In this document: positions 50,801 to 59,427 of the stretch, in pieces
How the letters are laid out: each line of letters begins with the position of its first letter
Numbering within the stretch: the stretch's first letter is position 1
Assembly: GCF_004343605.1 (NCBI RefSeq)
Contig: NZ_POSF01000011.1
Span: forward strand, 136,990 to 200,989
Reading direction: 5' to 3'
Origin: Dehalobacter sp. 12DCB1
Lineage (GTDB): Bacteria; Bacillota; Desulfitobacteriia; Desulfitobacteriales; Syntrophobotulaceae
DNA: 64,000 nt
Program-made: the position numbers and the translations under genes
Notes under the pieces: model-generated
The model's input: the letters and a program-made list of their open reading frames with translations, nothing else
Told to the model about the DNA's origin: nothing
Databases searched by the model: none

Positions 50801-51246
50801 TCATCGATGATGATCTTTTCGCCTGGGATCTTGGTTTCCTCAAAAGACCGTTCTTCATATTGTGCGCCATAGCAATAATCGATCCATTGCACAAATTCAA
50901 ACAAGGATGCTAAAGAAAGAATCGCATCACTGCGGCTGATCGCTTTTTCCGTGTGTACGGCAAGGTTGCCGAGTTTAATAATGTAGGGCAGCTTATTCCA
51001 GGTGATATTGTCCACTGCAAAACGAAAAGTCGGTTCGTGAATGAGTGCCTGCAAATTATCCTTATACGGCATGGAGATGGTGTTATCCGCAGAATATACC
51101 CATTTGACCGCCAGCTCAAAGGCCTTGCGACTGCCTACTGCCGCCATGGCCGGAGAGGTAGTCAGTACCCGTTCCGCTTCGATACAGGCTGGGGCGAAGA
51201 GTTGATATTCTTTTTGACCTTCTAGGAATTCAAAGTTTGCAGGCAT
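47896..51246 (-). CDS. hsdR: Type I restriction enzyme R subunit
   Basis: This 1116-aa motor-nuclease starts with a DUF4145-type domain (RKAFELAVKWVYSADN). An HsdR nuclease domain with YADYVLYGKDGLPLAVIEAK carries the PD...ExK motif, and the SF2 helicase follows: MATGTGKTRTASSL (Walker A), IIDEAHRSIF (motif II), GLTATP, and MIGRGTRLCPNLFG (motif VI). The R subunit moves along and cuts DNA lacking host methylation. It is the last gene of hsdMSR. Start ATG 51246 has GAGGTGA upstream. Length and domains are complete. Confidence 0.96.
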   Translation of the reverse strand: MPANFEFLEGQKEYQLFAPACIEAERVLTTSPAMAAVGSRKAFELAVKWVYSADNTISMPYKDNLQALIHEPTFRFAVDNITWNKLPYIIKLGNLAVHTEKAISRSDAILSLASLFEFVQWIDYCYGAQYEERSFEETKIPGEKIIIDETRIKEKESLIEQKDSEIQALRAQIAGLSSQLTADKQQHKEERQFNPEDISEFLTRKKYIDVDLKLLGWVFGDDVREEVELVGMPNPEGKGYADYVLYGKDGLPLAVIEAKRTSKDPKIGTQQAKLYADCLEKMTGRRPMMFITNGFETYLWDDVTSPQRKVSGVFAKADLEKLMNRRQERKSLNEIVIDDKITDRYYQKEAIRAVCENIETGHRRSLLVMATGTGKTRTASSLTDVLSRGGYVTNILFLADRTALVKQAKDDFKTYLPDMSLCNLQSNKEDKSSRIVFSTYPTMLNSINSAKTEEGQRLFTPAHFDLIIIDEAHRSIFKKYRAIFEYFDAFLVGLTATPRTEVDHNTYDFFEMERGVPTYAYDYETAVETDHVLVPYHNIEVKTRFLEEGIAYDDLPEEDKARFEEDFTDEDGEMPDFIPSPAINDFIFNQSTVDTVLEDLMIKGLKVAGGDRLGKTIIFAQNKMHAQYIIERFNKLYPQYHGSFAKRIVCDDSYAQTLIIDFKIAARDPHIAVSVDMLDTGIDVPEILNLVFFKRVRSKIKFWQMIGRGTRLCPNLFGENQDKTYFLIFDYLGNFEFFRTNKDGLIGSESPSLSEVIFAKRIRLIHLLQQSAFIDAPYQEIRNSLIQTVLNQINALNPELVSVKLQLQYVEKYKQQEAFICLSDRDKHDLTQYLAPIVYLDDLDEYAKRFDNLIYGLMIAQIEGLGQFQKGKKELIIICIKLGKRMTIAQIKEKVELIHTTTTDEFWETSDSVNFEKVRVELRDLIKFLFDDGPNKNPIYTNLKDDILMVKEGDPLGPAYDFKDYKLKVNRYIEQHKDHIAIYKLRNNIQLTTKDYQSLEHILTGELGTAEDYKREYQDTPFGLLVRKIAKMEYEAAVAAFSEFINDQSLNHSQTVFVKKIVNHIVQNGYIDSVSELMKPPFDKPQSFIKLFDGAKQKRIVEAVTSIKDNAVKVIG

Positions 51247-51261
51247 CTATATCACCTCGGA

Positions 51262-52425
51262 TTAATCAAAATACTGGCTCATTAGGCTGTCTAAGAGGTA
51301 TTGGGTTTCGTCGATGACTTTTTTGACAAGGGCTTTTTGTTCTTCGATTTTGGTGACGATGGAGGCGAATTGAGTTTGGAGAGTAAGTGGTGGAAGTATT
51401 ATTGATAGATTTTTTGTCTGTTCTGCATTTAAGTGTGGTTGAGCTGCTCTTCTTGTTAAAGGCTTTACAACCAATTCCAGAAATTTAGTATTAATCAACT
51501 CGTTGAAATATATCGGATTTAACAACTTGGAATTTAGTGTCAATATCAAGTCATACCCTGCATATTGCCCAATAAATTTCCCATCAATAACACAAGTATC
51601 ACCCGTATTTACTCCACTTCTAACTATAATTATATCTCCAGCTTTTAGCTTACACTTACTTATTTTTTTTGCTTCATTTTCTGATATAGACTTCATATCT
51701 TCCTCTATGATTCTGCCAAACTTAATGTTTGTTGCCCTTATAAAGCAATATCCATAATCTGAAAATATCGGAGGCGTGCTAGTTCCATACTTGATTTCAT
51801 CCAGTAATTCATATAAAAATTTTTGTATCCACCCCTTCTCATTCGTCACAGGATCCCCAAACATATCATAAAAGACTGACTTGATAAGCCCATCCAACTC
51901 TGCAAGCTGCTGTTTGCGCATGCTAAGCAGCTCTGAAGCGGTTTCTAAAGTTTTGGCGATTTGCTTTTGGGTTTCGAGGGGTGGGAGAGGGAGTTCTACA
52001 GCTTTTAAAATTGCAGCAGAAATATTAGGTTGTGCACCACCAACTCCCATTTTTATAAAGTCATTTCGTTTACTATTTAGAAAATAGTATAAATAGGAAC
52101 TATCAACTTTATCATTTGGAAAAAAAGCAGCGCATGCCTGATTCGTAGATGCTTTGATGGCTAGAATTGAACAAGCGCCAATTGTTGCACCATACATTGC
52201 AACTAGCACTGTATTTATTGGAAATATTTTTGCTGAACTATTTTTTAGTCCCTCTTCTGTTATGACACCTTCAACTTTTAAAATATATTTTTCTTTCAGA
52301 TCGCCTGTTCGTACCCATGGAATAATTCCATTTTCATAATACTCAGGCTTACTTTTAAGTGGTGTCCCTCCAGAAGTTATTTTAAAAATATCCCCAAGCT
52401 TTACCATTTCCCACTTACTCACCAA
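51262..52425 (-). CDS. hsdS: Type I restriction specificity subunit
   Basis: This 387-aa protein is made of two target recognition domains, the first opening WEMVKLGDIFKITSGGTPLK and the second around FLYELLDEIKYGTSTPPIFS. Each is followed by a conserved helix (LPPLETQKQIAKTLETASEL; LPPLTLQTQFASIVTKIEEQ). It sets the DNA sequence methylated and cut by the complex. It overlaps hsdM by 11 bases and precedes hsdR by 15. Such subunits vary by recombination; no silent hsdS copy was seen in the window. Confidence 0.95.
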   Translation of the reverse strand: MVSKWEMVKLGDIFKITSGGTPLKSKPEYYENGIIPWVRTGDLKEKYILKVEGVITEEGLKNSSAKIFPINTVLVAMYGATIGACSILAIKASTNQACAAFFPNDKVDSSYLYYFLNSKRNDFIKMGVGGAQPNISAAILKAVELPLPPLETQKQIAKTLETASELLSMRKQQLAELDGLIKSVFYDMFGDPVTNEKGWIQKFLYELLDEIKYGTSTPPIFSDYGYCFIRATNIKFGRIIEEDMKSISENEAKKISKCKLKAGDIIIVRSGVNTGDTCVIDGKFIGQYAGYDLILTLNSKLLNPIYFNELINTKFLELVVKPLTRRAAQPHLNAEQTKNLSIILPPLTLQTQFASIVTKIEEQKALVKKVIDETQYLLDSLMSQYFD

Positions 52426-53884
52426 TAAGCCCCCTCAATTCCTCCATCTTAGAAGAAATATCCATGGTAAGCTCATCCAACCGCGCCATAATAACGTCCG
52501 GCGCATCATATTCTACTTTTTCATAAACAACCTCTTTATAACGGTTGATGGACAAATCATAATCATTTGCTGCTATCGCAGACTTCTCCACAAAAAAGCT
52601 CTGCTCCGTAGGTTTCCGATCTACCTCCCCTTCAAGGTTATGGTAACGTGCTAGGATATCCGGAATATCATTGGCTTCTACCGGTGTTCGCTTATCGTCT
52701 AAGGAGTAACCGTCTGCTTTCATATCATAGAACCAAACCTTTTCCGTTCCCCCTGCCCCGGTCTTCGTAAAGACCAGAACAGCGGTGCTCACTCCGGCAT
52801 AGGGTTTAAATACACCGCTCGGCATAGAAATAACCGCCTGAAGCTGATGATTTTCAACCAGTTCCATTCGTAATGCTTTATGGGCCTTCGTGCTTCCGAA
52901 TAATACCCCATCGGGAACAATACAGGAGCAACGACCGCCTTTGCGTAACATCCGTAAAAATAAGGCCACAAAAAGCAGCTCTGTCTTCTTGGTGCTGCAG
53001 ACCGCTTTGAGGTTATCATTTATGCTCTCTTCATCGACTGTTCCGGTAAAAGGCGGATTCGCCAGGACGATATCATAGGCAGAAGCAATACTGTTCTGCT
53101 TGGAAACGCTGTCTACATAATCAATATGTGGTTGAGTAATCGAGTGCAGCATCAGGTTCATCGCAGAGAGGCGCAGCATGGTCCGATCCGTATCAAAGCC
53201 GGTAAACATATCCCCGCCGAAATGCTTCCATTGTTCACTGCTCATTTCAGCCTCAAAATTTTCCCGGATGTACTCGGCGCATGATACGAGAAAACCTGCC
53301 GTCCCACAGGCAGGGTCACAGATTTTATCGTCCGGAGTTGGGGCTAAGAGCCGGACCATCATATCCCGGATCTGTTTGGGTGTCCTGAACTGACCATTGG
53401 TACCAGCCTGAGAAAGCTTACCGAGCATATACTCATAAACATCGCCCTGCATGTCCAGATCCTTAATATCGTGTTCATAAAGTTCATCCAGGCCGGTAAT
53501 AATCTTCTGCAATACCTGAGGGGTCGGAATTAAGAACATAGCATCCTGCATATAACGCGAAAAGGCAGATTGGCTTTCCCCATTCATCGTTTTTATAAAC
53601 GGAAATACCTTCGTCCCGACAATGTCATAAATGATCCGTGAATCCTTGGTTTTAAATTTGCTCCAGCGCATATCCTGCCCTTCATCAGTCTGAGGGAAGA
53701 TCTTCTTTAGAGATTCACCACTTAGATTTTCCGCGCTTTCTATTTCCAATTCCTTTTCGTCTAACGAACGGATAAACATTAAATACGTAAGTTGTTCAAT
53801 AACGGTTAGAGGATTAGTTATTCCTCCGGCCCACATATCGGTCCAGATCTTGTCCACCTTGTTGCGAATATTTCCTGTTAACAT
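52415..53884 (-). CDS. hsdM: Type I restriction N6-adenine methyltransferase
   Basis: This 489-aa M subunit has the N-terminal HsdM helical domain (LTYLMFIRSLDEKE), the SAM motif DPACGTAGFLVS and the catalytic motif ANPPF. It methylates adenine at the site chosen by HsdS, and with R and S forms the restriction complex. AGGAG lies before ATG 53884. First gene of the hsdMSR operon. All key motifs are intact. Confidence 0.96.
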   Translation of the reverse strand: MLTGNIRNKVDKIWTDMWAGGITNPLTVIEQLTYLMFIRSLDEKELEIESAENLSGESLKKIFPQTDEGQDMRWSKFKTKDSRIIYDIVGTKVFPFIKTMNGESQSAFSRYMQDAMFLIPTPQVLQKIITGLDELYEHDIKDLDMQGDVYEYMLGKLSQAGTNGQFRTPKQIRDMMVRLLAPTPDDKICDPACGTAGFLVSCAEYIRENFEAEMSSEQWKHFGGDMFTGFDTDRTMLRLSAMNLMLHSITQPHIDYVDSVSKQNSIASAYDIVLANPPFTGTVDEESINDNLKAVCSTKKTELLFVALFLRMLRKGGRCSCIVPDGVLFGSTKAHKALRMELVENHQLQAVISMPSGVFKPYAGVSTAVLVFTKTGAGGTEKVWFYDMKADGYSLDDKRTPVEANDIPDILARYHNLEGEVDRKPTEQSFFVEKSAIAANDYDLSINRYKEVVYEKVEYDAPDVIMARLDELTMDISSKMEELRGLIGE

Positions 53885-53909
53885 ATGTTAGCTCCTATTC
53901 AGCTTGATT

Positions 53910-54291
53910 TTAAATGCTACGAAATGACCTTTTAAGATATTCTTCATCGGAAATATATTTCCTTTTTATCGTTAACGGTTTTAGATTATCGGGCATATCA
54001 TTTGCATAAGTAATCCACTCTTGTCCATCATCGGATTTTCAGGTATGGTATAAAACCCATTCTCCTGTCCGATCATTCCGCAAACCGCCAGACAAAGCGC
54101 ATCGATCACATCATCGTTTTCTTGCGATAAGGCACATCGGCTAAAATTTTTTCGACAACGCGCCTGGCCTCGGGATAATATCGCTGTAAGACGTCAAGCC
54201 GTTTTTGTTCGCCTTCCTTCGTCCGTTTGTTTTCGATAATCGGCTGATTTTTGTTAAGTTTGGCAAAACAGAGCTCCGGATGACTTTCCAC
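53910..54291 (-). pseudogene. Broken DUF429-family gene and adjoining gene tail
   Basis: The minus strand encodes SHPELCFAKLNKNQPIIENK and RTKEGEQKRLDVLQRYYPEA. After a frameshift near 54120 it continues DDVIDALCLAVCGMIGQENG and FYTIPENP. This is the C-terminal half of the DUF429 predicted nuclease family. A further open tail in another frame (DGQEWITYANDMPDNLKPLT) runs to 53910. The N-terminal part is missing. It separates the restriction operon from the KAP gene. Confidence 0.65.
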
Positions 54292-54413
54292 CAGTCTCTT
54301 CCTCCAAACGCGAATTTAAAACCTCAGATTATAATAGAAAGTTCCCAACACGACAGGATAAGTCGGTCATAAACATTAGATGAAGTTGAAATAACAGAAA
54401 TTATTTACTCGCA

Positions 54414-56357
54414 TTATCTATTTGACAGCTCTTGATCTTTTTCCGTGCATTTAGATGCAATCAATTCCTCAACTGCTTGAATAAATCCTTCTGTATGCAA
54501 CACTGCAAAAGTTTTTTTCTTCATTTGAGAATCTTGAATCTGTTCTTTTAATAAATCCCTTAGTTTAGAAAATCCTTTCAGACTCTCTTCAATCTGAATA
54601 TCTGATGATTCAATATTACATTTCCACATATCTTTAAAATAGTGAACAAACAGCTTCTTTCCAGTATTATTATCCTGAGCAAACGCTTGCGCTGTAACTA
54701 TAGCCATTTCTTCATCAAATATATTAAACCTTTTATTTTGAATGATAACGAAAGATGAAGATGCAAACTCTTTCATTTTTCCAATGTATAGTTTTCTATT
54801 CTTGAAAAACATCAATCCATCACTAAGCGCAAAATCAGAAATAAGCTTATATGTACCCCATTCTTCATCAGTAAAATGTTCCTTATTGTCATCTCTAATA
54901 ACATGAAATAATATTTGGCCTTCTGGCAATACCTCTTTAAGGCTCTCTATGCGCTTACCGACTCCTCCCTGAACTTTATCCCAATCTATCTCTACAGGAA
55001 AGGAGTATCCGTAGTATCTTGCCCAACTGCTATTCTCAATAAAAAGAACATAGTCATCTAAAGTCAAGCTACCCTCATATGCGCTATTAAGAAAATCTCC
55101 AAAGCCCTTATCGATTATCTCTTCGTCAACATCCATTATCCGATTAACTTTTATAATCTCACATGGCTTTTGGGCTTCTTTGCGTTTCTTTATGATTTCA
55201 ATCTCGTGCGATATAGCATCCCCATTCCAAACACCATGAAGTATCCATTGTTTTACAGCACTAAACATATATTGTTCTTGAAAAACTGGGTATAGCTTAC
55301 GCACTTCTCCATCAGAAAAAAGAGTACCGTAATGACCGTCTTTAGCAATATCTGCTTTATATGAAATCACATATGCTGCAAAACTATAAAACCAGTCAGC
55401 AATATCTTCAAATTCATTATCATACAATATACTATATACACGATAAAAATCACTTATTGCACATTTTAAACTTCTGATGTTATGGGTTCTTCTCCAGGGT
55501 TGCTCCATTCCTTTTTCAGTCTGCTTTCCGCCATATCCAAAAGTATTTCTATCAGGTGCAAATAATTCTAATAGACCTTCTTCACACCTTTCCACGAATG
55601 CGTTATATTCACTGTCCTTATATTTCATACCTTTAATAATGGCATGTACTATTTCAGGGTAATCCGGCAAATATTGCACAGTTCTCTGAATGATTTTTTC
55701 CTTGATTTCTGTGTATGAAATCTCTCCCTGTTCCATTTGAGGGGGCATATTGATTGTCAAAGTGGCTTTTTTCTCATTTGACTCGACTTTGCTTTTTTTA
55801 GAAGAAACAAACTGTATTTCGGCAGTTATTTGAGTTGATTCCTGTTTAGTTATAATCTTCTCTTGATTTGCAACAATGATCGTGTGATACTTTTGATTTT
55901 CGCAATAATCATTAATAATGCCCAACACGTCTACACTACTCATTCGACAACGTTCTAAATCATCAAAAACAAGTATTACTGATTTGTCTTCCATTTTCTT
56001 GCTAAATGGGAAGAAAGCAGTCACATCTGTAGAAGCGATACCCCTAACCTTTTCCGGAAGAAATGCCAATTTTTTAATGATCTCTTTAACCTCAGCAACT
56101 TTTTTAGTAACTCCATCAATACCCTTAACTTTGCAATATTCTTGTATCCATGCATTCTTAACAGCATTATGTATTTCTTCAGGTGAAGATATGCCAAACA
56201 ATGTTACTCGAAGAACTACTGCCTCATCCTTAAGCGCATCTTTTAATTCATGCTCTATAAGATATGTTTTTCCACATCCCCATTCTCCAGTTAGTAGTAA
56301 AGCACCTACAGGCTCGATTTCTCTGCAATAGTATAATAATTCATCTATTGTGTTCAT
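54414..56357 (-). CDS. KAP-family P-loop NTPase
   Basis: This 647-aa protein has Walker A GEWGCGKTYLIE at about residue 24 and Walker B SVILVFDDLERC at about 125, the pattern of KAP NTPases (here without the typical membrane helices). The large C-terminal part is unrecognised and rich in charged residues. KAP NTPases are frequent in phage-defence gene sets. It follows the SMC-like gene by 238 bases on the same strand and may belong to the same system. Confidence 0.8.
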   Translation of the reverse strand: MNTIDELLYYCREIEPVGALLLTGEWGCGKTYLIEHELKDALKDEAVVLRVTLFGISSPEEIHNAVKNAWIQEYCKVKGIDGVTKKVAEVKEIIKKLAFLPEKVRGIASTDVTAFFPFSKKMEDKSVILVFDDLERCRMSSVDVLGIINDYCENQKYHTIIVANQEKIITKQESTQITAEIQFVSSKKSKVESNEKKATLTINMPPQMEQGEISYTEIKEKIIQRTVQYLPDYPEIVHAIIKGMKYKDSEYNAFVERCEEGLLELFAPDRNTFGYGGKQTEKGMEQPWRRTHNIRSLKCAISDFYRVYSILYDNEFEDIADWFYSFAAYVISYKADIAKDGHYGTLFSDGEVRKLYPVFQEQYMFSAVKQWILHGVWNGDAISHEIEIIKKRKEAQKPCEIIKVNRIMDVDEEIIDKGFGDFLNSAYEGSLTLDDYVLFIENSSWARYYGYSFPVEIDWDKVQGGVGKRIESLKEVLPEGQILFHVIRDDNKEHFTDEEWGTYKLISDFALSDGLMFFKNRKLYIGKMKEFASSSFVIIQNKRFNIFDEEMAIVTAQAFAQDNNTGKKLFVHYFKDMWKCNIESSDIQIEESLKGFSKLRDLLKEQIQDSQMKKKTFAVLHTEGFIQAVEELIASKCTEKDQELSNR

Positions 56358-56595
56358 AGTGTTATCTCACTTCCGAAATTTAATCATCACGTTTTCCGAT
56401 ATTCAGCCAGTGCCATATTATCATTGGTAGTTCGCGTTTTGATTTTATACCCTGTATCTTCCGGAGCGTGGGCGACGAAGGGAAGCGTTGCCTATACCAA
56501 AGAACTACCGAAGATGATTTATAATTTGTCTATTGTACTAAATTATTTTATCAATTCCGCTTTCATATTCTTCATCAAAATTACTGATGCCCAAT
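56358..56595. other. Intergenic stretch with a short gene tail
   Basis: On the minus strand a short open tail ATLPFVAHAPEDTGYKIKTR then TTNDNMALAEYRKT ends shortly before the KAP promoter region. I cannot name its family. The gap must also contain the KAP promoter, since the SMC-like gene ends at 56596. Confidence 0.3.
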
Positions 56596-58203
56596 TCACC
56601 TTAACAATACTGACATTTCATTTGCAGCAGTTAAAAATCTTTCAACATATTCCGTTGTAAGAATTTTGTTTGTAACATGCCCACTAAAATCAATACTGTG
56701 AACTTCTAGATTGTTTACATATTTATTTTCTTCTTCTTCTTTTAATGTGGTGGTAAGTATTATCTGATTGGTCAATTCAGACAACTTTTGTAGTGCTTTC
56801 TTCTCTCGTTCTGAAGACAAGTCTTCTGCTCTAAAAGAATCTACAATAATAGGAAATCCATGTTGAAGAATCTTTTCAAAAGCATACATACGGGCTAAAT
56901 GAAATTCTGTAGCTTCACTGCCTGAATAAATCTTATCTCTTGAGGTAAATATATCGCTGTATGCGTTCTCATTTGCAATATCAACAGCTTTATAAAATTC
57001 ATTCATCGACTCTACAACATTAGTCAACAGGTTTTCGCACTTTCTTTCTCCATAATCAACAAGAGCCTCTTTCTTTTCCAATTGTTCACCTAATTTTTGT
57101 AATTCCAAATCTATCTCACTTACTCGCTGATCTGCATTCTTCGCACTTTCCAATTCCTGTCGTACTACCAACAATGCCTCTATAGAAATATCATCAACTT
57201 GCAGAGAAGAGTCCAACTCTCTCTGACAAATAATAATTTCCTTATTTAGTCGATCAATCTCTTCATTATATATATCAATTTTTTCCTGTACAGCATCTAA
57301 TATTTGTTTTCTCATTGTAGATGTAGAAATATCAAAAGAGAATTCAGAATCTGCACTTTCATATGCTATATGTTTTGAACCGCAATCCAAACAAGCAATT
57401 TGCCCTGTTTTCATCGTTCTATTCAATGAACGGAGTTCCTTTTGTGTTAATTCATTTTTAGTTCGTCTTGAGACAGCATTAGCTCTTGCTTTCTTGAGCG
57501 CAAGTAGCTTATCTTTTACCCTCTCCATTTCTTTAAACGTATTTTCAAGTGCAATTTTGTCATTAGTTGCACTCAAATATTCAAAAGCCGTATTATGCTC
57601 TTTTAGAATCTTGTTTTCCTTTAGCAAAATCCCCTTCTCAGCCTTTAAATCCTTAATTTTAATTTTTATATTATCTACATCTTCAACAGAAGCGTTACAA
57701 TTATTTATTCCAGCCATGGCATACAGAAGTGAATAAAAATCATTTTTTCTGTACCAGCCTTTATTAACAATATCTGAAGTTGTCTTCTTATCCTGACCAA
57801 CGAAAAATAATTGTACTAATAATTCCGGATCAACAATTCTCAAAACACTATCCTTTTCTATTACAGGCAACGTTTGAATATTTTTATTCCAATATCGTTT
57901 AAACTCAGCCGTATTATCAAAAACTGCGTACTCTTCACCTTTTTTAATTACAAAATTTTTTGCTCTTCTACAGATTTTTACTAACTCCTCATTATGTTCA
58001 ACATACAAGATGTGAAAATATTTTTCATAAGCAAATGAGGTAGGAAAAGCCGGTATATTACCCAAACAATACATAATTGACTGAATTACTATTGTCTTAC
58101 CCTTGTTATTATCATCACTAAAAATGATATTTAACCCACTGTTAAAGTTTTCAAAAGCATATGCTTCATCCGTATTTCCAATAAAAATTGCTCTAACTAT
58201 CAT
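56596..58203 (-). CDS. SMC/Rad50-like ABC ATPase of a defence pair
   Basis: This 535-aa protein opens with a Rad50-type head (GLNIIFSDDNNKGKTIVIQS, a degenerate Walker A). Two long coiled-coil arms enclose a zinc-hook-like CLDCGSKH at about residue 265, and a C-terminal head has FPIIVDSFRAEDLSSE as Walker B-like. It overlaps the preceding nuclease gene as ATGA. This layout is like LmuB of Lamassu and the ABC ATPases of ABC-3C conflict systems, which detect foreign DNA ends and activate a nuclease. The degenerate Walker A is notable. Confidence 0.8.
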   Translation of the reverse strand: MIVRAIFIGNTDEAYAFENFNSGLNIIFSDDNNKGKTIVIQSIMYCLGNIPAFPTSFAYEKYFHILYVEHNEELVKICRRAKNFVIKKGEEYAVFDNTAEFKRYWNKNIQTLPVIEKDSVLRIVDPELLVQLFFVGQDKKTTSDIVNKGWYRKNDFYSLLYAMAGINNCNASVEDVDNIKIKIKDLKAEKGILLKENKILKEHNTAFEYLSATNDKIALENTFKEMERVKDKLLALKKARANAVSRRTKNELTQKELRSLNRTMKTGQIACLDCGSKHIAYESADSEFSFDISTSTMRKQILDAVQEKIDIYNEEIDRLNKEIIICQRELDSSLQVDDISIEALLVVRQELESAKNADQRVSEIDLELQKLGEQLEKKEALVDYGERKCENLLTNVVESMNEFYKAVDIANENAYSDIFTSRDKIYSGSEATEFHLARMYAFEKILQHGFPIIVDSFRAEDLSSEREKKALQKLSELTNQIILTTTLKEEEENKYVNNLEVHSIDFSGHVTNKILTTEYVERFLTAANEMSVLLR

Positions 58204-59231
58204 AATTCGATACCATCCTTAATCAACGATATAAAATATTTTAGTGAAAGAGTTTCAAAATCCATACATCTTTTTGAAATATTCTTATCCAATTTTCTGT
58301 ATAACTCATTAATATCATCTGACGGATTATTAATAATAACGTTGTATATATTCTCAAAAAGCTTCCAGAAATCTTCCTGACAATTACTGTTAAATAGCGC
58401 TCTGGATAAATCTAGCTGACAATCCTCTAACATATTCTTTCTTTTCTCTTCTGGAAACTGGATGTAAGTATTTATAAATGAACGCGGCACATTTGAACCA
58501 ATTACATTTTGATTCAATATTCTATTGAGCACCAAAAGGCGAATCTCTGTGGTAGTCAAATGTCTTCCATAATTTAATGCCTCATCCGGAGCTACTACTG
58601 TAACCCCCTCTACGACACTGATATTCTTCTTTCCAGCCTGTACATCTCTTATCTCATTAAAAATGGCTATCAGCGTCTCCTCCTTTGGAATTATCCCCGA
58701 GTTTAATTTTATTATCTTTTTGACATAGTCTGCCTTGCTCTGATCATCTATTACAAAATGTACTTTTTTCAAAAACTTGTCTATTTTTTCTTCGCTGATA
58801 TCCTCATTCGCAATATAGGTTTTCCTCTTGCATTCCTCTATTAACCCATTTTTTAGGTTTGCCAACGCAGTTTCTTTTACATTAGAAATAGTGAATTTTG
58901 ATAATTTATCATCAACTCTAACTGTATTTGATACCCCTCCCAAGAAAAGGATATAGTTATCAAACTCAAATTCACTAATATAATTTTTATACAACGTAAC
59001 CAATTCAGCACCGATAGCATGAGGAGAAGACTGCTTATCACCCTTTGACTGCAAGTCCCAAAGCTTATCTGACATTTTTGACATGCCTGTTAGATCATTG
59101 AAAAAATCAACTACAAAATAATGAATTTCATCACTATCATCCCTGAAATTCATTAAATACAATAATGATTTCGTTTCCGTATCAGCAGCTGAAGGTCTCA
59201 GACGCTCAGATGACTTAACTACATAAGCCAT
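58200..59231 (-). CDS. Cap4/DUF4297-like nuclease effector
   Basis: About 343 aa. The N-terminal part (ETKSLLYLMNFRDDSDEIHY, then LWDLQSKGDKQSS) has the E...D...QxK arrangement of DUF4297/Cap4 nucleases of the PD-(D/E)xK fold. The C-terminal half is helical and probably binds the SMC partner. GGAGGAG lies before ATG 59231. It is translationally coupled to the SMC-like gene. The pair resembles LmuA-LmuB of Lamassu, without an obvious LmuC. Nuclease activity is inferred. Confidence 0.65.
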   Translation of the reverse strand: MAYVVKSSERLRPSAADTETKSLLYLMNFRDDSDEIHYFVVDFFNDLTGMSKMSDKLWDLQSKGDKQSSPHAIGAELVTLYKNYISEFEFDNYILFLGGVSNTVRVDDKLSKFTISNVKETALANLKNGLIEECKRKTYIANEDISEEKIDKFLKKVHFVIDDQSKADYVKKIIKLNSGIIPKEETLIAIFNEIRDVQAGKKNISVVEGVTVVAPDEALNYGRHLTTTEIRLLVLNRILNQNVIGSNVPRSFINTYIQFPEEKRKNMLEDCQLDLSRALFNSNCQEDFWKLFENIYNVIINNPSDDINELYRKLDKNISKRCMDFETLSLKYFISLIKDGIEL

Positions 59232-59278
59232 AAAGAATCTCCTCCTGTTTATTTACATTTTAAGGTTATCTATTCTTC

Positions 59279-59364
59279 TATCTCTGTCTAGTTCTATATA
59301 GACTTCTTAAAACTTCATAGTAATATCTTATCTCTGTTTCTATAATGTTTATCTTTCTGTTTCT
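59279..59364 (-). repeat. Direct repeats upstream of the nuclease gene
   Basis: TATCTCTGTCT (59279), TATCTCTGTTT (59329) and TATCTTTCTGTTT (59350) occur in the same orientation within 86 bases, in the gap between helicase and nuclease genes. They could be binding sites of a regulator of the nuclease/SMC pair. Confidence 0.45.
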
Positions 59365-59427
59365 TAGATTGAACTAACGATCCCTTTTAATCAAGCGAAA
59401 ACAATCTTTCTATAATTACAAAATAAA

